DNA of 38,471 nucleotides from Terana coerulea (Eukaryota > Basidiomycota > Agaricomycetes > Polyporales > Phanerochaetaceae), in NCBI GenBank assembly GCA_024811115.1, contig JAKOGH010000702.1:1-38471 (forward strand), read 5' to 3'. Below are positions 21,471 to 31,765 of this stretch, piece by piece; within the stretch, counting starts at the first letter, position 1, and each line of letters opens with the position of its first letter. Made by a program: the position numbers and the translations under genes. The notes below the pieces were generated by a model that did not search any database, had not been told where the DNA came from, and saw nothing but the letters and a program-made list of their open reading frames with translations.

Positions 21471-22455
21471 ATGGCGTATACACAATATGGTGCCCCTTAC
21501 ACTCAAGCACCAGTCTGCGTTACTGAAGACGTCGGGCGCGACAACGCGGATGCCAGGGCCCACGACGCTTCCCATCGCGCCCAAGCTCTTCCAGCACGGT
21601 ACACGCAAGAGCAGGTCATGGGCATGGTTGAAAACGGATTATTCGAAGTAAGCTTGCAGATGTGCGCTGAGTGGAGGTGGCTTACCTGATGGCACGGTAC
21701 GTAGCCTTCATCCAAATCCCTGCTACAGTATGTATATCATTCATGTTTCGCTGCGTTTCCACTCAAGCCGTCTTCATTAGATATCCGCATGGTGAGGCTT
21801 TCACCCATGGTCAACACGTCGAATCCGCGTGGCCTGGGGCACAGTCCATGCCGCTATACCTCAAGTGCCCACCTTATTTGCACCTTGTGCAGCCAGTGTG
21901 TTGCAACAATCAACGCATGGGTTTACGGTCACCGCCGTTCGCGACAAGCTCAAGTTCACTCTGCCTACTCGCTCAGAGCAACATCGTCGACGTGCTCCGA
22001 GCTCTCATCAGGCGAGGTCTCTTCGCTCTGGATATCGACGTCCTGTTCTCCCCGGTGCTACAACACTGCAACACCCCGCCCAGCTGTGGAAAGACAGCGC
22101 ATTGTATCAGAAGGCTCAGACATTCGCCAGTCTGTCCATCATCTACGCGTCTGGGTTCTCGACCGTCTGCTGTGTGGCTTGCTGTTGCTAGGGCTTTCTA
22201 TCGTGCTGGTCTCGTCGTGCTATGGTCTATAGCTTCGCATCTTACCCCCTCGTCTCCCTGGGGCACGCCTCAAGCGGACTGTTTGTGTATGCTGTCCGTG
22301 GGCCGTTTACATCCTGTTGGCCTGCAATGCTATACGCCTTTGACAATGATGATCGTTTTCACTTGTATCGGGACTGCGTCTGAATCCGCGCCGCTCCGGC
22401 GACCGAAGCTGTGAAACAAGAGGGATTCCGCGCACTACCGCCACAACCAGAGTAA
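21471..22455 (+). CDS. Possible spliced gene, frame unresolved
   Basis: A clean first exon can be read from ATG at 21471 (MAYTQYGAPYTQAP) to a GTAAGC donor at 21648; its last residues include YTQEQVMGMVENGLFE. Candidate introns follow (a GTATGT donor at 21728 and acceptor ATTAG at about 21780). From 21790 to 22450 all three plus frames stay open for over 100 codons. The most protein-like frame (TVTAVRDKLKFTLPTRSEQH, QLWKDSALYQKAQTFASLS, and a tail AAPATEAVKQEGFRALPPQP) contains two stops, at about 22190 and 22382. The gene is either more heavily spliced than I can resolve or decayed. No family recognised. Confidence 0.33.
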
Positions 22456-22876
22456 GGCCCTCCTTCGCTTACTATATGGCGTTGCCTTCTCTCTCTGGAT
22501 ATCGTGGGTTCCCTTTCCATGCTGCGAAGTCTCACTTTGACCGCAAGTTGTAGGCTCAAAGTTCGGCTACGCTGGATCTGTCCTCCTAGCCCCTGATTGA
22601 GTACTCGTATGCTCGCTCCGCTGTTTGAACTGTTCAAAGAACCACGTTCCAGACCCACGGCAGATGAGTGTGCATGGGCATTACTTGTCGCCGCCCCCTC
22701 TTTCACAGCTGTGCTCAGTTGCTGCGCACGCACGCACGAGACGAAGTAACATCATGCAACTCATACGAGCCTCAGATCCGTAGAAGGTGAACATACAGTC
22801 AGGTTACAAATTGATGATGCCCACGAATAGGTACAGCGAAGGAGGCGCAGACATGTACAGGCGACGGGGATGCGTG
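22456..22876. other. Intergenic region
   Basis: The 3' flanks of two convergent genes; nothing recognised. Confidence 0.35.
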
Positions 22877-23407
22877 TTAGATGCTGAAGCCAATGAGTTT
22901 GCTCATCTTCTTTGCCCTTCTTTCGATCTCTTGAGGCGATGGCTTGGCTAACACCGCCCTGGTGGGACGCTGACCGCGTTCCGGTCGACGTCGGCGAGCC
23001 GCTCGTGGATGAAGCTGCACAGGGGTCTTTCTGCTGCTCAGCTCAGGCGACTTTTATTTAGGATGAAGGCGACTTGCCTCGACGTGCTCGGTGGTCTCGG
23101 CGGGTGGCACCATTCCTTGAACGTCAGTGGTAGGGTTGACGTTGAGAACCTGGACGTTGTGTCGTGCGTGAGTATCTCAATCCCCCTTGTGACTTCACAC
23201 AGCATACCTGAGAACCGCTCTCTCCTCCAGGCACGTCCAGCAGCGCCACTTCCTTGCCTCCAGTGAGTCCGTCTGTCTAGAGCCCTCCATGAACTCAAGA
23301 ACGAATCAGGTTTGTAGGCGACGTACCTCAGGCTCGCCGGGCCACAGCGCGGCGTCCACAAGACCAGCCCAAGTCCCTGCCCGTCTGAGATGCAATGCAA
23401 AGCGCAT
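22877..23407 (-). CDS. Unknown 123-aa protein with a GC-AG intron
   Basis: Four exons read in phase 0 throughout: 23407-23327, 23276-23208, 23149-23078 and 23026-22877. The introns are 50 nt (GTACGT), 58 nt (GTATGC) and 51 nt; the last has the rare but accepted donor GCAAGT with an AAAG acceptor. Every exon is an exact number of codons (27, 23, 24 and 50 with stop), which is strong support. Segments: LRRAGTWAGLVDAALWPGE, GGKEVALLDVPGG, PTTDVQGMVPPAETTEHVE, and a basic C-terminus ending KKMSKLIGFSI. The ATG at 23407 may be internal: coding-like sequence continues upstream to an ATG at 23876 (MTPRVTVLPGPPHIPQDYH, and later SAPPKQDPHQYFRASLL), but I could not join it cleanly. If it starts there, it is divergent from the gene at 24152. 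No family recognised. Confidence 0.52.
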
Positions 23408-23980
23408 ACGGTGCTGCGCGAAGTCTCGCCGCGATTCCGTTCGAAAGGTGGGTAGCGGTGTTCATGAGGATGTATATGAGGGGGAAATTGGGCGGAGGGC
23501 GGAGGGCGGAGACAGCTGCCAACGGCCAAGGTGGTCAAGGTGAGACTGAGTCAGAGAGCGCTGAAGACTGAACGCGACGACGCCCGACGTCATCGTGTTC
23601 AGTGTCCAGCGCTGCTTCCGACATGCCCAGCTAGCAGCGAAGCCCGGAAGTACTGATGCGGGTCTTGCTTGGGTGGCGCAGACATAGCCGCTTTGGGAAG
23701 CGCACCCTGAAAGCAGTCGGTTTGCGAAGGACTTCGCCGATGCTGCCGGCACACCGACGGCGCTGATATCCTCCGCGCCCTCCTGCGACGCTCGACGCAA
23801 TATACCTGCGCATGATGCTATGGTAGTCCTGAGGAATGTGAGGTGGGCCTGGCAGCACAGTTACTCTCGGAGTCATAAAGTGCGGTGCGCAACGATAGTG
23901 ATATCTCTCAGTGTAAGATCTCAAAACGAAATGCGTGCAGGAAACAGACGTTCGATCGGTCGAGAATCGACCCGTCTCTC

Positions 23981-24025
23981 GAAGACCTGACGTCGAAGCC
24001 TCCGAGGCTTCGACGTCAGGTCTTC
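23981..24025. repeat. 45-bp near-perfect palindrome in a divergent promoter
   Basis: Two 22-bp arms (GAAGACCTGACGTCGAAGCC plus TC, and the exact reverse complement) separated by a single C. It contains two CTGACGTC sequences, each with the 8-bp CRE-like core. It lies 126 bases before the ATG at 24152 and about 105 bases from a possible minus-strand start at 23876. It could be a dimer-binding regulatory site or the core of a foldback element. Confidence 0.9.
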
Positions 24026-24151
24026 CGATTTGAGACACGAACCCCACGTATAAGAACAGGACGTGGGCGACGGACAATTCCCCACCAGCTCCTTACACCT
24101 CCCCTGCGGTACCACAACCCCCGTCTCTCGTCGTCCCAATCTCCGTCGCAA

Positions 24152-25128
24152 ATGGATTTCAAGACTCGCCCTTCTTCTTCAGAGATAGACGTCAAGACTC
24201 AGTGTCATATTATCTGGCTTTGGGTTCAGACCTTTCAATCCGACTTCAAGTTCTTTGCGCAGGCACCCTGGGCGAAGAGTCCAGAACACCACGACGTACC
24301 GAACGTCATTACCAACTACCTGTTAGGTGTTGGAATTTTGACGACCGTCATCTTTCTGCTCATCGTGCCTTACTTCACGTTCCATCGCGTTTTCTGGCCG
24401 GTCCTGAAAACTACGACACGTACCGTTCTCCGCCTCATTCTCATGTCTCTTCGGCTCACCAAACGACTTGTATCCGCTCATCTACCACTCGAGGGCCTGG
24501 GGGCGAAGAAATCTGTGAAAGGACGGGGCATGGAGGCGATGGATGACCAGAGCGGGGACACAGATGAGATTGATGAAATGGTAAGCACATCGCACGGCAC
24601 TCGTGCACTATGGACTCACTACATGCGCGACACAGGACGATCACACCGTAGAAGATATCCTGTTCGCAGGCGTCGAGCTCGAAGACACCTCCACTCCGCC
24701 TGGTTCGCCAAGGCTGCGCGCTTCGCAGTCCCCTATGCATCAGCAGCAGCTCTTAGCGGTACGTAGGGCGTATATAATACCATATTTCTATGCTCACGCT
24801 CTCTCTACAGACTCGTCGCCATTGCCCACATGCAGCATCATCGTCTTCCTGTCAACTTTCGCCATCGCCTACGCCTGGCGGGTCCAGTGTCGGCGAGGGG
24901 CGATCAACTTCCATTGCCTACAACGAACACATTGATCCCCGCTCGACGGTGGCATCGCCCATTCTCGAGAACGGCGGTGGCTCTGGTCCAGTGAGCCCGA
25001 TGTCTAGCCCGACGCCTTTCAGATCCACGATTGGTACGGGGCTCATGCTTCAAGAGTATCATCACCTCAAGCAGATGCAACGCGCACCCGACGGATCCCC
25101 TGGATTCCACATGGATGGTCCTGCATGA
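24152..25128 (+). CDS. Single-pass membrane protein, unknown function
   Basis: Three exons: 24152-24580, 24636-24758 and 24811-25128; introns of 55 and 52 nt (GTAAGC...ACAG, GTACGT...ACAG), all phase 0, giving 289 residues. One strong transmembrane segment near residues 50-78 (LLGVGILTTVIFLLIVPYF) is followed by basic residues. The remainder is an acidic linker (DDQSGDTDEIDE) and a Ser/Pro-rich tail with GGGSGPVSPMSSPTPF. No cleavable signal peptide, so it is probably a membrane-anchored protein with a long disordered tail, cytoplasmic by the positive-inside rule. The 45-bp palindrome is in its promoter. The 3-kb direct repeat begins 82 bases after its stop, after a possible 3'-UTR intron (GTGAGT...CTGCAG). 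No named family recognised. Confidence 0.75.
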
Positions 25129-25671
25129 CGATGAGAAACATACACTCGGATGTGAGTGCTTTCACTTCTAACGTGGCCTTCTTTTCTTACTCGCCTGCAG
25201 CAGCACAGCCTACACACTCAGCTACCATTACTTCCATTCATTTCTTCATATCACAATCTCTGTCTTGTTTTGTCGGCCCTTACAGTCTGTATTATATCTA
25301 GTACCTTCATATTTTGTGTCAGTTGTACGGCTGTGTGAAGCGTAACGCTGTAAGGAATTTATGTGGGCGGCAGGCCCATTAGGCCCATTTCTTTTCACCA
25401 GTCTACGTGAGCGACGGGCACATCTATAGCACTGTATCGTAATCATAACCGCTTGAGGTTCATCTACGTGCAATAGTCAAGAAAGCGACGCAGGACGGGC
25501 CAAGTCTCTTACGTTGACTGCCGCAGATACTTGCTGACCAGGTTCATATTGCGTTGCTACCATAGATGTACGTCACACATTCAAGGCGCTGTAGTACACT
25601 TAAGCGTCGGCTTGGGTAGTGAAGATGGCGGGTAGTACGATGGATGAACCAGGGCTGAAACACGCCGCTAC

Positions 25672-26148
25672 TCAGCGCTCACCGAGCGAACGAACCATCC
25701 CGTACCGATCTTGCAAGAGATACGAGTACTGGGCTGAAATGTACTGTCGTCGGGCCGCGCTCAGCAGCGACGTCTCGGCTCCCCACCTCAAGGCGTCCGC
25801 AGGTCCAGCACCAGACAGATCAGGGTTCGTTCTCTCGCTACGGATCACATATTCAGAGTCGTACTTGAACTCATGCTCGTCACTCACCGAACTGGCGGGC
25901 CACCTAGCGGTGTTCGCGGTATCTGCCAGCCTACTTGTTCGCACCCGATGATCAAGCCAGGCGACGCGTCTCTCCGGGGACCGAACAAATCGCGGCATCA
26001 GCAGGAAACTGGCGAGCGCGGGCTGACTGGTCCAGGCGACATCAAGAGCCCAGTGCCAGTGCGGCAGTGGTTTCTGGAGGTTTGTGGGAAGGCGATAGAC
26101 GCGAGTATTCTTCTGGCCTCGGGTGGAAGTGAATTCTGTGGACGACAT
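25672..26148 (-). CDS. Conserved ORF in direct repeat, right copy, unknown function
   Basis: Counterpart of 460-936: same ATG, same frame, same stop, with a handful of amino-acid changes (for example Lys to Glu in the segment RWGAETSLL). Here the open frame also extends upstream without a break to 26340. Conservation of frame between the copies is weak evidence of function because the copies are young. Confidence 0.4.
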   Translation of the reverse strand: MSSTEFTSTRGQKNTRVYRLPTNLQKPLPHWHWALDVAWTSQPALASFLLMPRFVRSPERRVAWLDHRVRTSRLADTANTARWPASSVSDEHEFKYDSEYVIRSERTNPDLSGAGPADALRWGAETSLLSAARRQYISAQYSYLLQDRYGMVRSLGER

Positions 26149-26613
26149 TAACCAATGCGATCGGTGCACGAGCGCAATAAAATCAGCAATGACTGACCTA
26201 CTCCTGCTGTCGAAGGCGCTTGCTTGCGTATCGTTCGCCGAGACTGCAGAGGTTGGTCGTGCATTGAGTCCTAATGCGACACCGGGGCTTTCCGTGACCA
26301 GGACTGAGAAAGTACACCATCGGCTGCCTTGCGTTTGCAAGGTTGTCTGGTGTCTGGCCGATGTTCTTCAGTTACCTTCAATAGCAAGTTACGAGTGGGA
26401 ATGACCGCACCTCTGCTCTACACTCTGTCCATTCCCTGCGGGACCCCGCCGCGAGCTACGCCAGACGCACACTAGTGTTACCAGAGAGCAATATGGCACC
26501 GACGTTGGTTGTCGACGGCGACGGGACCCACTCGGGACCCGACATTGAACGAGCAGGCCGAGGGAGCACGGCTAGCTAGGGGTTGTGAGAACCTAGTAGA
26601 ACCTTGCGATGAG

Positions 26614-26622
26614 CATAAAAGG
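26614..26622 (+). promoter_or_regulatory. TATA-like box, right repeat copy
   Basis: CATAAAAGG, identical to the element at 1401. Confidence 0.35.
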
Positions 26623-26960
26623 GAGCAGAATGATCGATAAACACACACGCTTCGCAAGGTGGTGCTCCAGACGACTCGGGTTGGTCAGTTCAAGTTCAGG
26701 TTGCTAACCGCAAAGATCTCGTGGCGAGCTGGCTCGAGAGGAGTATCAGCAATTATCGCAGAAGCAAAGGAGAGGGGTACGAGTGCATCGTACATTAGTG
26801 CGCCTCATATGAGGCCGTGTGCTGTTCTCCGGTGAGATGGATAGAGACTGTGGCGAGCGCGGCACAAGGATGGCAGGGGAGTACGGAGCGGAGATGAGGA
26901 CATCGGCTTCCGAGGTCAAGCGCAATGAAGTGTACAGCCTGGAGACAACATTCGACGTGA

Positions 26961-27224
26961 GTGGAAAGTGACTCTACGAGAACGCAAGGTACGCACCTGA
27001 CAATCGCAAAAGCGGACTCCGCCAGGGCATTCATCGCTACCCTCAGGTTCATACAAAAGTTCATGACACACAGTCCCGCATACAGTGGAATGTATGGCAA
27101 CTGCAGTGAGATCTCAGGCCGGTCGGTGCTCAGGATGAGCGACCTGTTCAGGGCTCGGGCTAAGCGACAAAGGCTGGAAAATGAAAACGAACATACAACT
27201 TGTTCGACGGAGCACGCACAATGA
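26961..27224 (+). CDS. Conserved 87-codon ORF in direct repeat, right copy
   Basis: Counterpart of 1749-2012, with the frame and stop unchanged and one Leu to Phe change seen. The same caveats apply: GTG start, long open frame on the other strand. Confidence 0.3.
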   Translation: MESDSTRTQGTHLTIAKADSARAFIATLRFIQKFMTHSPAYSGMYGNCSEISGRSVLRMSDLFRARAKRQRLENENEHTTCSTEHAQ

Positions 27225-27478
27225 TATTCAAAGCAATATATAATATTCAGAGCAATATACGCGATGCGAGGCAAACGCTGCGAGGAACGGACCAGTGTCG
27301 ACGTCGACGTAGAGAGGAGAAAGCAGATTGAGACAAGCGCCAGCTTGGGTGGCGGGGTGGTCGGGCGCCGGGGCGAGGGAGCAGTCCAATGGCCGAAAAA
27401 GGCAGGTGAGGTGGTTGGGAACGTGACCCGTGCGTGACCCCGTTGACTGGCAATAAACAGACTGCCAGCCGCACCGCG

Positions 27479-27486
27479 TATAAATA
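27479..27486 (+). promoter_or_regulatory. TATA box with pyrimidine-rich leader, right repeat copy
   Basis: TATAAATA followed by the C/T-rich stretch at about 27498-27552; matches 2265-2272. Downstream ATGs are at 27587 and 27767. Confidence 0.5.
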
Positions 27487-28517
27487 CCTCGCCCGCATCC
27501 CCCTCTCTCCTCACCAGCTCCTTCTCTCCTCTCCTCTTCCTTCCCCTCCCCGGGCCTGCTGGGTGTGCGGCGGGAGGTCTCTCGGCATGGCGTCTCTGTG
27601 GGTAGCACCTTGCCCGCTCGACTCGTCGTCCACGTCTGGGTCCACCCACCAAGACATGTGCCAGCGGTGGCATGGATGCGCCAAGGGCCTTGGTGCCCGT
27701 TAACCTCCATGACCTCGGTACCCAGGCGCGGCGCTCGAGCTGAGAACCTTGCGGCATCCGTGTCCATGGACTTCGCCTGCCAGTGTCCTTCCAACAGTCC
27801 GTGCATCCCCAGGTTCGCTCAGTACTCTCCCTCCCCTCTAAGCGACCGCGGCGTATGACGGGTAGGCCTTGCCTCTCAGTGGAGGTGCAGGATGTGTCGG
27901 GTCCTTGTGGGCTTTAGTGTTGCGAGAAGTGGCGGCGTGCTGGATGCTGGCCTCAGCGCGTCGTTGCCTACGTCCACGCCACGAGATTCTTGGCCCTGTA
28001 TCTCGCTGTTTGACTCACCTCCGTACTGCACTGCGCCGAGGTCGCTCCGCCTCTTGTTCAAGTATATCAGGTACGTCCCCGAGGGAGGGCGAACACTGTT
28101 TGGTGTTTGTCCTGGTGTGGACCTCTGCGCGGTCTTCGGGATTAGTACCTCCTTGTGAGGGAAGCCAACACACACCTTAATTTTATTCGTAGTCTTCTAT
28201 ACGTAGCCTTTCATTATACACTCGCGTACTGTAAGATGCATGTAGAACTGGGCTGACGGTCATCGTCTAGAGTACATGAGCCTTGATTTACCACTCTGCC
28301 GAGGTCCGAGTAAGATTGCATACATAAACTCGTGGGAGTTGAGGATGAGGATTTTTGAGACTTACGTGCAGCGCCAACATCGTTTCCTGTCCGCGGGCGC
28401 GTCAGGCGATTCTCCTCTTGTAGAGACTGTTTAACTTCCACATCAGCATAAGCGTAACTCGCCGTCAAACGCTATCATAACCTTACCTTTGATGTTCACC
28501 GATGGCTGCATCGCTAT

Positions 28518-28874
28518 TCATGGCGAAGACGCGTATGTTGGCGGGGCGTTCTCCATGGTACACCCGCAACCCTTGGATCCCTTGTCTTGTGTTCCATGCC
28601 TGCGCAATCTGCGACATGTCCGGTGTTCAAGAATGACGGCGGTTGCATTGCGATGTAAACACCAAGTTGGGCTGCTCAGGAACTTTAGCTAAATTTATGT
28701 AGTGAGTAACACACCAGTATATCAAGCGGAATGCTGCGCTCTCACCCGAGCCGATACTTGCAGTCATTAGCCTCAATGATTTCCAATGCTATGGAGCCAA
28801 TATTTCGCCAGACTTCGCGCAGCCTGCGCGTTCCTACCAGAGGATAGCCAGTCGAGCTGTCAGACGCCACATAA
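28518..28874 (-). pseudogene. Unknown spliced gene fragment
   Basis: A coding-like exon (28874-28746) includes STGYPLVGTRRLREVWRNIG and ends LEIIEANDCKYRLG at a GTGAGA donor. A second block (about 28683-28518) includes WCLHRNATAVILEHRTCRRL and ends in TGA. The two are off by one or two bases through the obvious acceptor (TTTAG or AAAG near 28683), so the gene may be broken. An upstream open frame reaches 29100. Family not recognised. Confidence 0.35.
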
Positions 28875-29961
28875 CTACTTCAGAAATCAGGTCACACGCA
28901 CGAGTTCCATGGCAGTAGTACCCTCGAAAGTCCTCGTACACTGACGTAGAGCATCCGCTTTTCGGTTCCAGCACAATAACGCCTTCGCGTTCACGACTAG
29001 GAGCCCTACAGATGGATGAGCTGGAGACACTTAGAGGTGTTAGCAGTAGCTTTATGACCCACCACGCTTTCCCAAGGCCCGTTGGCGAGTCTTGGGGCAC
29101 CTCAAAAGCAGCGTTACCCGAAGTACGCTATGAGGGGATTTGTTGTGCACGACAGCCGATGCATGTGTACATGCTCGTGGAGGAGATGAGATATTGGCGA
29201 TGGCGGCGTCGTGCGAGGTGGTCGCGCGGGCCTCGCCTAAGCGCTCTGGTACGCAGAATTACTTACGTAACACATGTTTTCCTCTTCCGCCACCACCGTC
29301 GTTCGGCTCCAACTTCGTACTCCTGCAGCGTACTCCTGCAGCGTACTCCTGCAGCGTACTCCTGCAGCGTGCTTTTAAGCTTGCGATAGAGCATGGACGT
29401 TGCATTGTTTTTTAAATCAATGGTGGCTTTGCGGCGATGCGCCATGTTAGTTTGTTCCACACCGCTAGGCAAGTCGCGTGTAGTCAGGTTAAAACATCTC
29501 CTACCCACTAGGCTGTTCAGATGTTGTATGTATATCACTCGGATATGAACACGCTCAAAGGAAAGCTTGGGAGTGTATGAGAAAGAGATCAGATTATACA
29601 TTTCAAGTACAAGTAACAGGCACACTAGGCAGGTTAGGAGTCGACACTGTAAAGGCTTGGATTCGAGCAGAGTGCAAGCCGGCCCTGATGGGCAGGCCGA
29701 CATGACGAACAGGAAGAAAGGGAGGCTGATGCAGCTACAAGTAAACGGCCACACCGACCACCGCACGCCGCACGCCGCACCGGTTCCAAGGGCGCGACAA
29801 ATCCCGTCACAACGACTGTCTTGGATCGTAGCAGCACCAGCCTGTAGGTAGTTGTGCGAGAAGTAGCGGTGGCATACTGTGTAGGCAAATACAAGACCGG
29901 GCGTAGGGATTTGCTTGTGGCCGGCACCGCAGCAGTATGCCAACATGAGGTCGAGAGCTCA
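28875..29961. other. Unresolved region with a tandem repeat
   Basis: Long open frames on both strands (29012-29389 plus, 29263-29946 minus) overlap the 13-bp tandem repeat. Neither has clear splice partners or recognisable domains, and no gene is called. Confidence 0.3.
29317..29368. repeat. 13-bp tandem repeat, four perfect copies
   Basis: Four exact head-to-tail units of GTACTCCTGCAGC. As 13 is not a multiple of three, any frame through it changes register in each unit. Confidence 0.95.
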
Positions 29962-30851
29962 TCTTGAAGTTGTAGTCGCCACTGGCAGTAGCGGCAAAAC
30001 ACGGAATGTAACATCCAAACATGAGATGGCAAGTCCGACTTGCTTGTCCACGTCTTGTTCATATCGGCTGTTCCAATATCCGCTGTCACTGGCTCTGGGC
30101 CACGGAGGCCAACGAGATCCAGATGTGCCGTGTGATGTGCGTGGCTTCAAGTATGCGAACATCAGAGAGCCGGCTATGTAGCTAGTGCGCCCGTGGGCCA
30201 ACGGAGCGAGCATCTGCGGGTCCAAGCCAAGTGTTTGGACGGTGGAAGAACGATGGATAAGCTGCAATAGCGTAGCCATGCCTAGAAACGGTGTTGTAGG
30301 TAGTAGGTATTCACGTGCCTGTACATACTCTAGTGGAACTTGAAGCTGAGTTGGCTCGTGTACCTGCAGGGTTGGTGGTGGTCAGGTTTTCATCGGTACT
30401 TGCGGAGTACATAGGACAGAGAGGGAGATGTCGGGGATGCTCCCAATATCGATGTGATATTTTGCACCCTGGACGGCGGAATCATGATCCACACCCGCTA
30501 GGCATGGAGCCCAACTAAAGCGTCAGCCTACAAAGGCTGTCGGTACTGTGGAAGTTCACAGACGGGAGTACTACTCACCTGCTCATAGCGTAGCTGAGTA
30601 ATAATCGAGACGAATCGTCTGGTCCGCAGCAGAAGCTGTAGGGAGATGTTATTATATGGAACCGGCAAACGAACGAGGAAAGCGCAACACACCAACATAT
30701 CCAAGACGAAGATGAGCCGAGATGTCTTGCTCCTTCGTCGTAGGTGCGCCGAAATGAACTGGAGATGGCGCCGAGGACATGTATCGTGATACGTCGGGCG
30801 AGGGTTGGGTGGCGTCAAGGGTAGCTTGAATATCGTATTGTTGATATGCAT
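29962..30851 (-). pseudogene. Membrane-anchored protein gene, copy B, joins unresolved
   Basis: Exon 1 (30851-30579, 91 codons, ATG to GTGAGT donor) contains a basic patch then a hydrophobic signal-anchor run (SKTSRLIFVLDMLVCCAFLV), suggesting a type II membrane protein. It is the counterpart of the fragment at 5501-5735. Downstream on the minus strand come VDHDSAVQGAKYHIDIGSIP (about 30505-30400) and a 105-residue open block from 30279 to 29962 (MATLLQLIHRSSTVQTLG and WNSRYEQDVDKQVGLAISC). The first join is out of phase with the acceptors I can see. The luminal domain is not recognised. A glycan-processing enzyme would fit the topology but nothing in the sequence shows it. Confidence 0.45.
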
Positions 30852-30960
30852 TGTGGTTTGCCGACCGAGCTCGGCGCGATGGCGGTCAGACTTGCAGATG
30901 GAACGTATCACTTGCGGATGAACTAGATGCTACATACGAGAGAAGTTAGCCTACGTCGCC

Positions 30961-31323
30961 ATGCGAGGAACAGTTCGCGCTTACCCGGTGCGCATTGGGA
31001 TGCTAAGCATACCCCTCGCCTTGCGCCGAATGCCATCCAACAGAAGATACTGTGCATTGTCTTCCGGGGACGGCGCCCTACGTACTAGTGACGGTTTCGA
31101 TACGATGTAAGTCCACCCAGATTGGTTTAGGTAGTGAATGGTTCCTCACGCGGTTTCAAGTGGCGACAACCGAGTTCAAGGTGTATTGCCGTCCAATGCA
31201 GACATTACACTGCATGGATATACGCGGCGGCATCCACCGGCCGTTTTTGTCTTCCAGGACTTGCGCCGCGCGAAACTGGCCATACGGCTCCAGCCTCAGG
31301 CCTCAGAAATGATGATAGCATAA
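30961..31323 (+). CDS. Two-exon 102-aa protein, unknown
   Basis: Exon 1 is 30961-31106 (ATG preceded by CGCC), with a 54-nt intron 31107-31160 (GTAAGT...TCAAG) in phase 2 and exon 2 31161-31323. The join gives one open frame of 102 residues: MRGTVRAYPVRIGMLSIPL, then SSGDGALRTSDGFDTIGDN, LPSNADITLHGYTRRHPP and a helical-looking end FQDLRRAKLAIRLQPQ. It lies in the 1.4-kb segment present only in block B, between the anchor gene and the BTB gene. No domain recognised. An upstream exon is possible because the frame stays open for 13 codons before the ATG. Confidence 0.48.
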
Positions 31324-31525
31324 AAGGTATAATTCTAGTAAGCTATTATATTCATGACGATGAAAAAAACAGGGCCGTACGCACCATGTCGTGTCGCTTT
31401 CTACGCTTCGGATCGGTAGTGCCAACTCACCCTCCCTGGCACATTGACGGTCACGATTGCGTGTCGACTTCTGGATGGGCTCATGCCACCCGCATATGAT
31501 GCAGCCTAGTGAGTGGAAGGGACTG

Positions 31526-31765
31526 TTATAAGCCTCGTTTGACTAGGTACTGCAGAAATCCAGGAATGTCGGCCAGCGATAAGCCCCAGTACGAAACCAG
31601 CATGACCAGAGGATTGGAAGGGAGAACAGCTGGGGATGAAAAAGGTTGGGAAAACAGTTGGAGCGGCAGGCGAAGAGCGCCGAGATGAAAGGGAAGATGC
31701 GAGCGCGACAGCCTATCTGCAAAGAGACGAGGTTGCGTCTGGCAGTCAAGGTGGTGTGCTGACAT
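31526..31765 (-). CDS. Small ORF, unknown
   Basis: A 79-residue frame from ATG to TAA with coding-like codons (MSAHHLDCQTQPRLFADRL start; LVMLVSYWGLSLADIPGFL near the end). The overlapping frame on the same strand is also open, so confidence is low. Confidence 0.25.
   Translation of the reverse strand: MSAHHLDCQTQPRLFADRLSRSHLPFHLGALRLPLQLFSQPFSSPAVLPSNPLVMLVSYWGLSLADIPGFLQYLVKRGL

Larger units (their letters stand above)
25211..28230. repeat. 3-kb direct repeat, right copy
   Basis: Same order and orientation as 1-3013, with scattered substitutions and small indels. Its left end is just after the membrane-protein gene. Its right end fades out after TATACGTAGC near 28207, and the flanks then differ from the left copy, where BTB block A follows. 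Confidence 0.93.

Noticed and set aside
26795..27757. 320-codon minus-strand ORF in the right direct-repeat copy
   Set aside because: The matching left-copy frame is broken by small indels into shorter frames. The composition is low-complexity, and the plus strand has a TATA box and the 87-codon frame in the same place. Probably a chance open frame.
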